From the NCBI RefSeq assembly GCF_900105865.1, contig NZ_LT629804.1, forward strand, positions 310,001 to 374,000: DNA of 64,000 nucleotides, given 5' to 3'. This DNA comes from Arcanobacterium phocae (lineage in GTDB: Bacteria; Actinomycetota; Actinomycetes; Actinomycetales; Actinomycetaceae). Shown here piece after piece: positions 1 to 8,005 of the stretch (position 1 is its first letter; each line of letters starts with the position of its first letter). The position numbers were made by a program, and so were the translations under genes. The notes beneath the pieces were generated by a model, which saw only the letters and a program-made list of their open reading frames with translations, had not been told where the DNA came from and did not search any database.

Positions 1-264
1 GGTTGATGTGGATCTTTTCTTGGTCGACCCTTTAGGCGAGGACGTAACCCGTCTACTCCTTTGCCCCGATAGATCCGAACCCATTTCTCTAACAGTTTTG
101 ATGAGGACAAGTCTGCCATGAACACGCCACCTCTCCCATAGATTCTCTGCAGTTCTCACCCCAACACCCACATGCTTGCTAGCAGCATAGGCACCAAAAC
201 CAGCCTCAAACAACGAAACCAACTGCTCACGCTGGTACGCACTAGCCCTACTCGAAGCCAACAT
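1..264 (-). pseudogene. IS3-family transposase OrfA, internally deleted and frameshifted, partial
   Basis: From the ATG at 264 the minus strand encodes an OrfA-like helix-turn-helix (start MLASSRASAYQREQLVSLFE, then AASKHVGVGVRTAENLWERW and HGRLVLI). Near 98-102 the reading frame breaks. In the +1 frame the sequence continues as KLLEKWVRIYRGKGVDGLRP followed by KGRPRK, which is the C-terminal part of the same domain in IS3 OrfA proteins. About 35-40 residues expected between the two blocks are absent, so an internal out-of-frame deletion has removed the middle of orfA. OrfB would lie beyond the window edge. A functional transposase cannot be made from this copy. Confidence 0.75.
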
Positions 265-300
265 AAAACTACCCCCCTGAAAGAAGGAACCCAATCAACA

Positions 301-320
301 AGTCCAACTTTCAGGGAGCA
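301..320 (-). repeat. IS3-type terminal inverted repeat
   Basis: On the minus strand the end reads TGCTCCCTGAAAGTTGGACT, matching the usual IS3-group end (TG, then CCTGAAAGTTGGAC). It lies about 40 bp upstream of the orfA start, the normal spacing. It fixes the right boundary of the element at 320. Confidence 0.7.
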
Positions 321-639
321 GTTCACGCATCAGCGCTCACCCCTTGCATTTTATTAAGTGCAGTCGCCTACTGTCCCGAAAACTCGGTATAGAGCATCGA
401 CAGCTAGTTTTTCAGCTTTATCTCGTCTCAGAACCGAGCGGAAAGGACAGCCGGCGCTTGGGCGGCGTAGGAGAGTCTGCCGGCGCTTGGGCGGCGTAGG
501 AGAGTCTGCCGGCAGCTTAGAGCTGAGCGGAATGGACCGCCGGCTGATGAGAGATCGAAAGAAAGTTGCTGAAGAGAAGAGGCGAAACAAGCCAGCAAGG
601 TTGCCTAGCCCACCATACCTGAACAAGGGCCTTGGCTAT
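321..639. other. gene-free stretch with short repeats
   Basis: I see no convincing gene in these 319 bp. Both strands have open frames of 90-105 codons, but their translations are low-complexity Arg/Ser/Pro-rich and resemble no family. The stretch holds a 29-bp tandem duplication (450-507) and a degenerate echo of its left flank near 522-544 (GAGCGGAA...GGAC...GCCGGC in both). It lies between an IS end and the 3' end of gluQ. Confidence 0.5.
450..507. repeat. 29-bp tandem duplication
   Basis: Two identical 29-bp units, 450-478 and 479-507, each start GCCGGCGCTTGGGCGGCGTA; a third partial copy (GCCGGC) follows at 508. The unit is GC-rich compared with its surroundings. The copy number could vary between strains. 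Confidence 0.85.
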
Positions 640-1785
640 TTAGTCAGTAAACCAAACAGCCGGACCAGCAGCTAGCAATTCTACATTTACCCGCCATGGC
701 TCACGCGGCAAAGCCGCCGGATCAAAGACGTTCAGAAAGGTTGCCGTATCGCGGATGCCGGACCGTTTCCGTGCCATATCCGCACCACTGGTACCAGCAC
801 CACCTGTGCCAGCACCAGCACCTCCTGTGCCAGCACCAGCACCACCTGTGCCAGCACCAGCACCACTTGTGCCACCAGAACCAGAAACAGAAACAGAAAC
901 AGCTGCACTAACATCACCTGCAGTAGCACAGCCAGCTTCTCCCATATATAACGAGCTAGCCAGCAATTCAACAATATCTGCGCTCGACCAGCCCAACTCG
1001 GCCAGCTGACGCAAAGTAACTGCCCCATCACGTTTAGCCAGCCGGGCACCAGCCTGGTTAAGAATGAGTGGCATGTGAGCATAAACCGGATTTGGGTACC
1101 CCAGCAAATCCTGTAAGTGCATTTGCCGAGGCGTGGACGGCAGCAGGTCATCCCCGCGCACTATCTGAGTCACATTATATTCAGCATCGTCCACAACCGA
1201 GACGAAATTGTAGGAGAAAACCCCGTCCCCGCGCCGAATAACAAGGTCGTCAATTGCTCCGCAGTAGTATCCTAGCTGCTGATCAACAAGTTCCCCGCTC
1301 AATGCATCTGTTCGCAAGCGCAACGCCGGCTCACGGTTGGTTCCGCGCAATTTTTCCCGCCCTGCCTCGCGTTCCGACTCGGTAAGATCACGACATGTGC
1401 CAGGATACGATCCGGGTGGCCGGTGTGGCGCAGAGGCAACTGATGCCAGTTCTTTTCGGGTGCAGTAGCATTCGTACAGACGCCCCGATTTCAGCAACGA
1501 AGTGAATATTTCTTCATACCTATCGATGCGCTGGCTCTGGTAGAGTTCCGGACCATCCCAGTCGATGCCGAGAGCGGCTAGGTCTTCAAGTTGCCGTAGG
1601 CAGTATTCCGGGCGGGATCGTTCATCGAGGTCTTCGACCCGCATATGGAATCCTCGCCCGGTTGAGCGCGCGCATGCCCATGCCAGCAACGCAGTCCGTA
1701 GGTTTCCGATGTGGAAGTCACCGGTTGGCGACGGCGCAAATCTGCCATTGCCTAGAATCGGTTGCTTGGTATTCTTCTCGTTCAT
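640..1785 (-). CDS. gluQ: glutamyl-Q tRNA(Asp) synthetase with a repeat insertion
   Basis: GluQRS attaches glutamate to queuosine at position 34 of tRNA(Asp); it resembles the GluRS catalytic core without an anticodon-binding domain. The class I signatures are visible: an HIGH-type motif HIGN at residues 25-28 and a KMSKS-type LAKRDG near residue 248, plus the Cys-x-Cys...Cys pattern of the zinc site (YECYCTRKEL near residue 104). Family members are about 300 residues long; this one is 381. Most of the excess is a Val/Ser/Gly/Ala-rich insertion at about residues 293-335, encoded by 21-bp DNA repeats, and the tail after it is not well conserved. The divergent neighbour tspO starts 57 bp away. 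No strong Shine-Dalgarno precedes the ATG. Confidence 0.88.
   Translation of the reverse strand: MNEKNTKQPILGNGRFAPSPTGDFHIGNLRTALLAWACARSTGRGFHMRVEDLDERSRPEYCLRQLEDLAALGIDWDGPELYQSQRIDRYEEIFTSLLKSGRLYECYCTRKELASVASAPHRPPGSYPGTCRDLTESEREAGREKLRGTNREPALRLRTDALSGELVDQQLGYYCGAIDDLVIRRGDGVFSYNFVSVVDDAEYNVTQIVRGDDLLPSTPRQMHLQDLLGYPNPVYAHMPLILNQAGARLAKRDGAVTLRQLAELGWSSADIVELLASSLYMGEAGCATAGDVSAAVSVSVSGSGGTSGAGAGTGGAGAGTGGAGAGTGGAGTSGADMARKRSGIRDTATFLNVFDPAALPREPWRVNVELLAAGPAVWFTD
794..871. repeat. 21-bp in-frame VNTR inside gluQ
   Basis: Three 21-bp units (809-829, 830-850, 851-871) differ at single bases and are preceded by a 15-bp partial unit (794-808). In the gluQ frame each encodes a seven-residue Gly/Ala/Thr unit (GTGGAGA). 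An adjacent short CAGAAA repeat (about 880-899) encodes the alternating Val-Ser stretch. Units of 21 bp keep the frame, so slippage changes only linker length. Confidence 0.9.
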
Positions 1786-1842
1786 TATCTGCTCACAGCT
1801 AAAATATCGGTATAACCCTATTATAGGTACAAGACTATATGC

Positions 1843-2358
1843 ATGAGTCTGTTGAAAAATATTGTTAAGACAACGGTTGCTACTGGGATAGCTGCCGGTA
1901 TTGCTTCATATGCTACTAACACTGATACGTTGTGGAACAAGATGCAGGTCAAGCCTTCATGGCAGCCGCCTGAGGTCGCCTTCCCGATTGCGTGGTCAGT
2001 ATTGTATACGTCGATCGCTGGCGCTTCGGCGGCGGTGTTGACGAAGCTTGATCGTAAGGCCGCCGAGGCAGCCGACGATCCAGACAAGTTAGCGAAAATT
2101 GCGGCGGAGCGCCAGAAGTTCAAGCGCGCATTGGGAACGAATTTAGTTCTTAATGCGACCTGGAGCGCGCTCTACTGGAATGTCCGCAATAATTGGCTTT
2201 CGGCGGGCGAGGTGGCGGCGTTGGCAGCGTCGTCGTCATATTTGGCGTATCGTGCAGGGAAAGTAAGCCCTGCTGCTGGTATCGCACTCCTTCCATACGC
2301 TGGCTGGACTGCGTTCGCGACGGCGCTTAATGTGAAGATCGCTTTCTTGAACAGCTGA
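1843..2358 (+). CDS. tspO: TspO/MBR family membrane protein
   Basis: TspO proteins are small five-helix membrane proteins that bind porphyrins and related ligands. The family signatures are clear: KPSWQPPEVAFPIAWSVLYT near residues 37-56, LNATWSALYW near 104-113, and PYAGWTAFATALN near the C-terminus. The 171-residue length is normal, allowing for a charged loop (DRKAAEAADDPDKLAK) between helices 2 and 3. It is divergent from gluQ and convergent with the GNAT gene that ends 4 bp downstream. Ligand and role cannot be read from the sequence. Confidence 0.9.
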   Translation: MSLLKNIVKTTVATGIAAGIASYATNTDTLWNKMQVKPSWQPPEVAFPIAWSVLYTSIAGASAAVLTKLDRKAAEAADDPDKLAKIAAERQKFKRALGTNLVLNATWSALYWNVRNNWLSAGEVAALAASSSYLAYRAGKVSPAAGIALLPYAGWTAFATALNVKIAFLNS

Positions 2359-2362
2359 GCGG

Positions 2363-2860
2363 TTAACGTATAAATGCTGAGCATGTGCTTAATTGTGGCA
2401 TGCTTGGCAGAAGATCGATAGCGACGGCGGTTGCGTCGTCGTCGTTTTCGATGTGGGTGAACCCGTTATTTTCGTAGAAACCGGTGCTACTCGCGATGGC
2501 ACGGGGCGCGTATGCGTATGCGGGCATGTCGCCGATGGCGGCGTTGAGTAGTTTTGTTCCATAGTGACGACGACGAACATCAGCGCGCACGCCGAACCAG
2601 GTGACGGCGAGCATTCGGTTGTGGCCGACGCCGAGCGAGTCGGTCCGAATATAGCCGGCGATGGTGTTGTTGAGGTCAGCAAGCCAGATGCTTGTGCTTT
2701 GCGGGTTGGTGAGAATGCGGACAAGTTCGTCGTGCTCGGCGACGTCGTCGAACGTAAATTCGGGGAATTCTTGGGCAAAAATGGCGGCTCGGAGTTGATG
2801 GATTGCGTCGGCGTCGACACGCGCGGCGGGGCGTAGATAGAAACGGTCACGATTATTCAT
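2363..2860 (-). CDS. GNAT family N-acetyltransferase
   Basis: A 165-residue protein with a GNAT fold. The acetyl-CoA-binding motif A is visible as VRADVRRRHYGTKLLNAAI (about residues 91-109), preceded by the strand LAVTWFGV and followed by a C-terminal GFYENNGF motif typical of the last GNAT strands. The substrate is unknown. The start codon is 14 bp from the start of the divergent YbaK-type gene and has no Shine-Dalgarno, so the mRNA is probably leaderless and the promoter lies inside the neighbour. Confidence 0.85.
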   Translation of the reverse strand: MNNRDRFYLRPAARVDADAIHQLRAAIFAQEFPEFTFDDVAEHDELVRILTNPQSTSIWLADLNNTIAGYIRTDSLGVGHNRMLAVTWFGVRADVRRRHYGTKLLNAAIGDMPAYAYAPRAIASSTGFYENNGFTHIENDDDATAVAIDLLPSMPQLSTCSAFIR

Positions 2861-2874
2861 GTTTTTATTGTGTC

Positions 2875-3390
2875 ATGGCTGGTAAGAAGAAATCAGGACA
2901 ACACAAGGCGGGCCATGCGGGAACTCCGGCGCTGATGGTGCTGGAAGATGCGCGGGTGCCGTTCACTTTGTATGAGTATGAGCATTCGGAGCAGATGGAA
3001 CATGGCTATGCTCGCGATACGGCGGAGATTCTGGGTTGTGATCCGGATGCTGTTTTTAAGACTTTGATGGTGGAGTCGGGGCGCGATATTTTTGTGGCGA
3101 TTGTGCCGGCGAGCGCGCGGCTTCATTTGAAGTCAGTGGCGAAGGCGGCGGGCGTGAAGTCGGTTGCGATGATGGATCCTCGCGAAGCGGAGAAGGTCAC
3201 TGGCTATGTTACTGGCGGTATTTCGCCGCTGGGACAGAAGCGTCAGTTCCCGATCTTTTTGGATGAGTCTGCGCTGATGACGGACGAGATTCTGGTTTCT
3301 GGTGGGAAGCGGAGTTTGTCGGTTGGTATTGCGCCGGCGGATTTCATTGCGGTGTCTGGTGCTAAGGTTGCAGATATTGCTGAATGGTGA
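2875..3390 (+). CDS. ybaK: Cys-tRNA(Pro) deacylase, YbaK/EbsC family
   Basis: YbaK proteins hydrolyse mischarged Cys-tRNA(Pro) in trans. The 171-residue protein shows the family pattern: VFKTLMVESGRDIFVAIVPA (about residues 62-81) with the conserved Lys of the active site, the block KAAGVKSVAMMDPREAEKVT, then GYVTGGISPLGQKRQFPIFL and a Gly-rich GGKRSLSVGIAPADF end. I chose the ATG at 2875 over an upstream in-frame start at 2803, because the upstream start would overlap the divergent GNAT gene and the region before 2875 translates to Arg/His-rich sequence unlike the family. A strong bidirectional terminator follows. Confidence 0.9.
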   Translation: MAGKKKSGQHKAGHAGTPALMVLEDARVPFTLYEYEHSEQMEHGYARDTAEILGCDPDAVFKTLMVESGRDIFVAIVPASARLHLKSVAKAAGVKSVAMMDPREAEKVTGYVTGGISPLGQKRQFPIFLDESALMTDEILVSGGKRSLSVGIAPADFIAVSGAKVADIAEW

Positions 3391-3404
3391 GTGCTTGTTG
3401 ATGT

Positions 3405-3441
3405 AAGTGAGGGCCCTAGCGTCGTGCTAGGGCCCTCACTT
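3405..3441. terminator. bidirectional terminator between ybaK and the nuclease gene
   Basis: A perfect 16-bp stem (arm AAGTGAGGGCCCTAGC) with a 5-nt loop lies between two convergent genes, 14 bp after the ybaK stop and 19 bp before the nuclease stop. There is no long T-run, but the position and stability support termination in both directions. Confidence 0.8.
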
Positions 3442-3459
3442 GTCTACTGGGTATGAGCG

Positions 3460-6400
3460 TTATGCGTTTCGACGACGGGCGACGATTGCTCCGCCTGCGA
3501 TCATTGCGATAACTGCTAGACCGGCCAAACCGGAGGTTTCAATACCGGTCTTGGCTAGTCCTGACTTGCCAGATTTACTGTCCTTCTTGCCACTATCCTT
3601 CATGCCGCTATCCTTCTTGTCCTGACCAGGCTGGTCTGGAACTGGAGTTGGATCTTGTGGTGTTGGATCTTGTGGTGCTGGATCTTGTGGTGCTGGCGTA
3701 GCTGGGGTCAGTTCGGTCCATGGAACTGAGCACTTGAGCTCTTCACGCGTTGGCGCAGTCCACGACCATTCAGTCTGTGCGCCTTCAGCCAGCTTGTAAC
3801 CGTCTTTGAGCGTCGCTACAACTTTCACGGTCTTGCCGTATGGGTACTCAAACTTGTTAGCGTTTCCATCAACAGGCTTGAGCTGCTTACCATCAACGGT
3901 CACCTGGTAGGTCACGCCCTCAATAGGTTCGATGGTGACAAATGGAGTGATCTTGCAGGCTGCCGGGTCAGAAGCTTGCGGGTTGACTGCCGAAGCCTTT
4001 GGCGTAACGACAGTTGCCTCTGGCTGAGGCTCCGGATCTGGTTGCGGCTGCGGCTCCGGCTGAGGCTCCGGGTCTACTGGTGTAGCCGGTGTCAGCTCGG
4101 TCCATGGAACTGAGTTGCGGGTGTCGATGGCGACCTTGATCGGATCATGATCCGATGAACGGTATGGCGAATCAGCGTCGAACAAGTTCTTATAGTTCAC
4201 GTTGTAATTCCAGCGTGCATATTCGAATGCGACTGGTTCCATTGCGTTCACGTTCCACACGTCGGCTGCCTTGACCATTTTCATGGCTTCAGCGTTTCCG
4301 AGAGCATGGTCGAGAGATCCGACTACTCCACCAAATTGGTAGGAGTGGTTCTTGACACCCATCTTCTCAGCGATTGAGGTGTAACCGAACTTCGTTTCCA
4401 ACGTAGTCAGTGGGTCTTCATGAGAATAAGAGTTCAGATCTCCGATAACAAATACTGGATCCTGGGCAAAGTTCTTCTGGACCCACGTGGCCATTTCGGT
4501 CACTTGGTTAACTCGCATATGGTTGTTGTTACCTTGGAAACCATCATTCGGCACTGTGTCTTTGTCTGATCCCTTTGATTTGAGATGGTTGATGACGACG
4601 ACGAACGGCTTACCTTCTGCCTGTCCGTTTCTGATAGCCCGGAATTTTTGTGCTAGCGGCTGGCGTGCGTACTTCCATTCTTTGCCGTCATAGAGTACCT
4701 TTGATTCGTCAACTGGTTCGATTAGGTCTTGCTGATAGATGAAAGCCAGACGAATGACGTCTTGATCAGCGAGTTTTGGAAGATGTTTTGCATCTGGCGA
4801 TTTCACAAAAGCCCACTTTTGTTTTCCTGCATCTTTATTGAGTTCATTAACGAGATTTCCAATGGCAGCGTCACGGTCTTCGCCGAACTTCACTGAGTTC
4901 TCAATTTCTTCGAGGCCTACCACAGTTGAGTCAAGTTCATTAATTGCTTTGACAATCTTAGATTGCTGCATCTCAAAAGCTTTTTGCGAATAGGCTCCGC
5001 GTGGTGCACACTTTTTGCCAGTGTTGGTTAAGCCAGTACCATCGTACGCTTTATACGCAGAACAGCCTTTTGTATCTTCGCCAAGAGTTGGGAAGTAGTT
5101 GAGTACATTAAAGGATGTGATTGTGACATTACCGTCTTTAAACTGAGGAGCTGGCTCACGGGTAGACTTAAAGCTAACCCAATTCTTCCACTCGTCTTTA
5201 TTAGAAATATTTTTGTCGGTCAGAGGTTTGGTTGGTTGGAGATTCCAACGGTTCTCATATTTTTTGTACCCCACTCGGTTGCTTCTAAAATCAAGAATCA
5301 TTGCCTGTGGCAAAGTAATCACAGTTCCAACACGCAACGGATTATTAACGTCAAGGTATGGCACAGGATACTTGTAGTTGCCCCACTTCTTGTCACCACT
5401 TCCGCCATAGGTGTAGTCCATGGAAGCGCCGTCATCAAGAGCAATGCGCTCACGCTCGATCTTGTCTGCTAGTTCTTGCCACTTGGATTTATCTGCGGTC
5501 GCATCTGATGGAATCTGGAATGGTTCTTTGCCTGGCGCTAAATCTAAGCGTCCATGCCGATTGGTGAGGTAATTTGCAGAAACTGTATATTCTCCGGAAA
5601 TCTTTACCAGCATGCCCTCAAGTTTTTCACGGTCAGCTTCAGCATCTGGAATCCGATCTAACGTTACTGGCGTCGGGGCAACTATAGTATCGTCTTTCTT
5701 AAGCTTTGTTACTGTTGCCGGCTGATTTTCATTTCCTTTTTTGTAAACACTCATCTGAGTTAGACCATAGCGTTCACTTACAGTGCCAGTTACTTCGAGG
5801 TAGTCGCCTATTGTAATCGATCCAGGCTTCATCCCTTTTTTATCAGCTAGCTTGGAAAAGTTACCGACATATACGAAGATGCCATCAGAAGCCTGTGGAG
5901 TTTTGTCCTCATTACCGCCGCTTCCAGGAGTCTGCATGTAGAAGCCTTGGAAACCACCATATGGATATACTGCGGTCACGATACCAGTTGTGGTAACAAT
6001 TTTATCTTCATATGGTGTTTTATCTGTTGTGCCCTGAATCTGAGCGATACTGACCTCTGGGGCTGGTGTTTCCGGATCTGCAACGTCTGGGATACTTGGT
6101 TCGCCTGGGTTCTCTTCTTCTGGCGTACCTGGCTCGGATCCTTCGGCATCAGCTTTTACTTTGGCATCCCCCTGGAAATTCATTGGGGTAGCTTCTTTAA
6201 TTTCAAAATCTTGGAAATTATCATCGGTATCTACACCGGGAGTTTTACGCTGGAAAGATAAGTCTCCCTTCGCAACATCTGGAATAGAAGTACCTTCGCC
6301 TAAGCCCTTCTTTCCCCATCCGACAAGATCGATTGTTTCTGAATCAGGAGTTATTTTTTGTGGAATATCCGTGTTGTGAAACAATGCTATCGAAGCACCG

Positions 6401-6798
6401 TTTTTACCGGCACTTAGATCAAATTTTCCACCTGAATTATCGGCAGTTATTTCATTAGTAGGTTTGCCATTTTTAGCAGTGACGAGAAAGTACCCATGTG
6501 ACTCGATTGTTCCTGTCAGCACCGTGGTTCCGCCAGACTTATTTTTTGTACTGGCGTATCCCTGCAGCGTGAACCCTTCTAAGCTAATCGGGGCACTGGT
6601 CGGATTATAGAGCTCAACATAATCCCGATAAGTCCCCTTGGTTTGAGTACCGTCAACATAAACTTCATTGATTACAAGATGGTCGGCTCCTTTAGACTCG
6701 ACCGCACCTGCCGCCACAGCCGGCTGCGTTGCCGCTGGGAGAGCAAGAAGCGATGCGGTGAATACAGCCGCTATCTTCATCGAACGCGAAAGTTTCAT
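3460..6798 (-). CDS. cell-wall-anchored ExeM/NucH-like extracellular nuclease
   Basis: A secreted 1112-residue DNase-type protein. In order: a signal peptide (about residues 1-29, ending AVAA), a lamin-tail domain (about 38-165, beginning LVINEVYVDG), a linker, an OB-fold region typical of ExeM/NucH (about 248-395), and an endonuclease/exonuclease/phosphatase domain (about 557-885) with the active-site strings VTITSFNVLNYF, VVGLEEIEN, FVIGDLNSYSHEDPL and SSDHDPIKVAI. Then come two Pro-rich linkers, each introduced by SVPWTELTPATP, around a small domain of about 85 residues. The end is a sortase signal, LAKTG at 1081-1085, a hydrophobic segment and RRRNA. Substrates are probably extracellular DNA and nucleotides (family inference). 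ATG 6798 is taken as start; an in-frame Met at residue 7 is possible. Confidence 0.92.
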   Translation of the reverse strand: MKLSRSMKIAAVFTASLLALPAATQPAVAAGAVESKGADHLVINEVYVDGTQTKGTYRDYVELYNPTSAPISLEGFTLQGYASTKNKSGGTTVLTGTIESHGYFLVTAKNGKPTNEITADNSGGKFDLSAGKNGASIALFHNTDIPQKITPDSETIDLVGWGKKGLGEGTSIPDVAKGDLSFQRKTPGVDTDDNFQDFEIKEATPMNFQGDAKVKADAEGSEPGTPEEENPGEPSIPDVADPETPAPEVSIAQIQGTTDKTPYEDKIVTTTGIVTAVYPYGGFQGFYMQTPGSGGNEDKTPQASDGIFVYVGNFSKLADKKGMKPGSITIGDYLEVTGTVSERYGLTQMSVYKKGNENQPATVTKLKKDDTIVAPTPVTLDRIPDAEADREKLEGMLVKISGEYTVSANYLTNRHGRLDLAPGKEPFQIPSDATADKSKWQELADKIERERIALDDGASMDYTYGGSGDKKWGNYKYPVPYLDVNNPLRVGTVITLPQAMILDFRSNRVGYKKYENRWNLQPTKPLTDKNISNKDEWKNWVSFKSTREPAPQFKDGNVTITSFNVLNYFPTLGEDTKGCSAYKAYDGTGLTNTGKKCAPRGAYSQKAFEMQQSKIVKAINELDSTVVGLEEIENSVKFGEDRDAAIGNLVNELNKDAGKQKWAFVKSPDAKHLPKLADQDVIRLAFIYQQDLIEPVDESKVLYDGKEWKYARQPLAQKFRAIRNGQAEGKPFVVVINHLKSKGSDKDTVPNDGFQGNNNHMRVNQVTEMATWVQKNFAQDPVFVIGDLNSYSHEDPLTTLETKFGYTSIAEKMGVKNHSYQFGGVVGSLDHALGNAEAMKMVKAADVWNVNAMEPVAFEYARWNYNVNYKNLFDADSPYRSSDHDPIKVAIDTRNSVPWTELTPATPVDPEPQPEPQPQPDPEPQPEATVVTPKASAVNPQASDPAACKITPFVTIEPIEGVTYQVTVDGKQLKPVDGNANKFEYPYGKTVKVVATLKDGYKLAEGAQTEWSWTAPTREELKCSVPWTELTPATPAPQDPAPQDPTPQDPTPVPDQPGQDKKDSGMKDSGKKDSKSGKSGLAKTGIETSGLAGLAVIAMIAGGAIVARRRNA
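3648..3692. repeat. 15-bp repeats encoding a Pro-Gln-Asp linker
   Basis: Three adjacent 15-bp units (3648-3662, 3663-3677, 3678-3692) encode PQDP-type pentapeptides in the wall-spanning linker of the nuclease. The copy number may set linker length. Confidence 0.8.
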
Positions 6799-7065
6799 TC
6801 CTGTGCTTTCTTTCTATGGGAGCTAGCGGAATTTTGCTAACTACCCTGAGTTTATTACTCTTTCAAGTTATCAAGTTTCACTCTCAGCAGACGGAGAAAT
6901 CTCAAAACATAGGACTAAAACTTTAGATATAAAGCATTAAACGTCATTAAAACGTATCAATTTAAACGGAATATCTCAATATGTTTCACAGCACTTTATA
7001 GTTTTAGTAATTGAGCTGCGAACTATATTTTCTCAATGTGTAACTACGCAATTAAACTGTAGATC

Positions 7066-7488
7066 ATGACGAGTTTACATGTACGCCAACTGTCCGAATC
7101 TGAAGTCAGCCAAATAACTACAAACATTGATATAGCAACGAACCAGAATTTAACTGACTCGGTTGAAAGTATTGACTTAGCTGCAAGAAATCTACGCCAA
7201 GCCCAACCTGCAGACCTCGAATCGCAACTCCAAGTTCTCGGAGCGGCGCTTGGAGCAATTATTTCCGCCCAGACTCAGATGCAATGGGCGGCAGTTACTG
7301 ACGGAATTGAATCAGCAATTGTTCTGATTGGAACCGTTGGTGAAAACACCGTGGTTGTCTACCCGTTCGACGTCGTCGAAAGACGATGGAACCTCGACGA
7401 ACCGAAGGTGTTCACGCAGTACGTCAGCGATGTCCTCGACTCTATTAGAGTGAGCCAAAACGCTGCGGAATCTCCAGAATCCGAGTAA
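7066..7488 (+). CDS. DUF3806 domain-containing protein
   Basis: A 140-residue soluble protein. The second half has the DUF3806 pattern: LGAALGAIISAQTQMQWAAV, then a short acidic segment, then ENTVVVYPFDVVERRW. The function of the domain is unknown. TAAACT at 7053-7058 lies 7 nt before the ATG, fitting a -10 box of a leaderless mRNA, and no Shine-Dalgarno is present. The 3' end overlaps the convergent NUDIX gene by 44 bp. Confidence 0.75.
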   Translation: MTSLHVRQLSESEVSQITTNIDIATNQNLTDSVESIDLAARNLRQAQPADLESQLQVLGAALGAIISAQTQMQWAAVTDGIESAIVLIGTVGENTVVVYPFDVVERRWNLDEPKVFTQYVSDVLDSIRVSQNAAESPESE

Positions 7489-8005
7489 CATCCCACGGCT
7501 CGTTAAAACTAGTCTTTACCAGTAGCCGATCAATAATTTGAGCGGTGAATCCCCAGATCATGAGTTCCCCGACGGCGAAACCTGGACCAGTACGTTCGGC
7601 TCGTTGCCAGGTTCCACGATTGAGAGGACTAGCAAGGTCAGTCAGAGTTATCCAGTGAGCACTTGATACTTCATTAACGCTGAGCTTTAACGGGTACGGA
7701 GCCGATTCAATTGAGTCGTACGTGAGACGGCCGATAACCGGGACGACGACGTGACCCGTTCGGGGAGCAACCGTCTTCTGCATCGTCCCCAATACGTCAA
7801 CGTATTGAGGGTCTATTCCTACTTCCTCCCACGTTTCTCGCAAGGCTGTTTCTTCTGGCGTTTCGTGACTGTCACGACCGCCACCCGGCAAACTTATCTG
7901 CCCAGCGTGGGTTCGCATTTTTGGTGCACGCACGGTAACTAAAAGAGAAGGGTTATCACCGGGACCGCTCAGTAAGGCCAGCACCGCCGCGTTAAACGGG
8001 GTCAC
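7445..8005 (-). CDS. NUDIX hydrolase, CoA pyrophosphatase type
   Basis: The 186-residue protein carries a NUDIX box, GGGRDSHETPEETALRETWE then EVGI (residues 41-64), containing the metal-binding REtwEE core. The segment before it (MRTHAGQISLPGG) matches the CoA pyrophosphatase (NudL/YeaB) subfamily, which cleaves CoA to phosphopantetheine and 3',5'-ADP. The ATG at 8005 overlaps the hspR stop by 4 bp (ATGA), so it probably forms the last gene of the chaperone operon. Its 3' end overlaps the DUF3806 gene on the other strand. Subfamily substrate is inference. Confidence 0.88.
   Translation of the reverse strand: MTPFNAAVLALLSGPGDNPSLLVTVRAPKMRTHAGQISLPGGGRDSHETPEETALRETWEEVGIDPQYVDVLGTMQKTVAPRTGHVVVPVIGRLTYDSIESAPYPLKLSVNEVSSAHWITLTDLASPLNRGTWQRAERTGPGFAVGELMIWGFTAQIIDRLLVKTSFNEPWDVTRILEIPQRFGSL

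Larger units (their letters stand above)
1..320 (-). mobile_element. IS3-family insertion sequence, one end only
   Basis: The segment holds the start of an IS3-type orfA on the minus strand and, just upstream of it, a typical IS3 terminal inverted repeat that begins with TG (minus strand TGCTCCCTGAAAGTTGGAC, from 320 downward). The rest of the element lies outside the window to the left. The orfA copy is damaged (see the pseudogene entry), so this is probably an immobile relic. Family is from protein and end similarity; no target-site duplication can be checked because the other end is missing. Confidence 0.75.

Noticed and set aside
354..675. Open frames of 90-105 codons on both strands next to the IS remnant
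   Set aside because: Translations are Arg/Ser/Pro-rich without domain pattern, and they run through a tandem duplication; no ribosome binding site.
696..1151. Three open frames opposite or out of frame with gluQ over its repeat
   Set aside because: They are by-products of the 21-bp repeat (His/Gln/Cys or Leu/Val runs) in other frames of a clear gluQ gene.
3405..3441. Perfect palindrome as a possible regulator operator
   Set aside because: It lies between the 3' ends of convergent genes and has terminator geometry.
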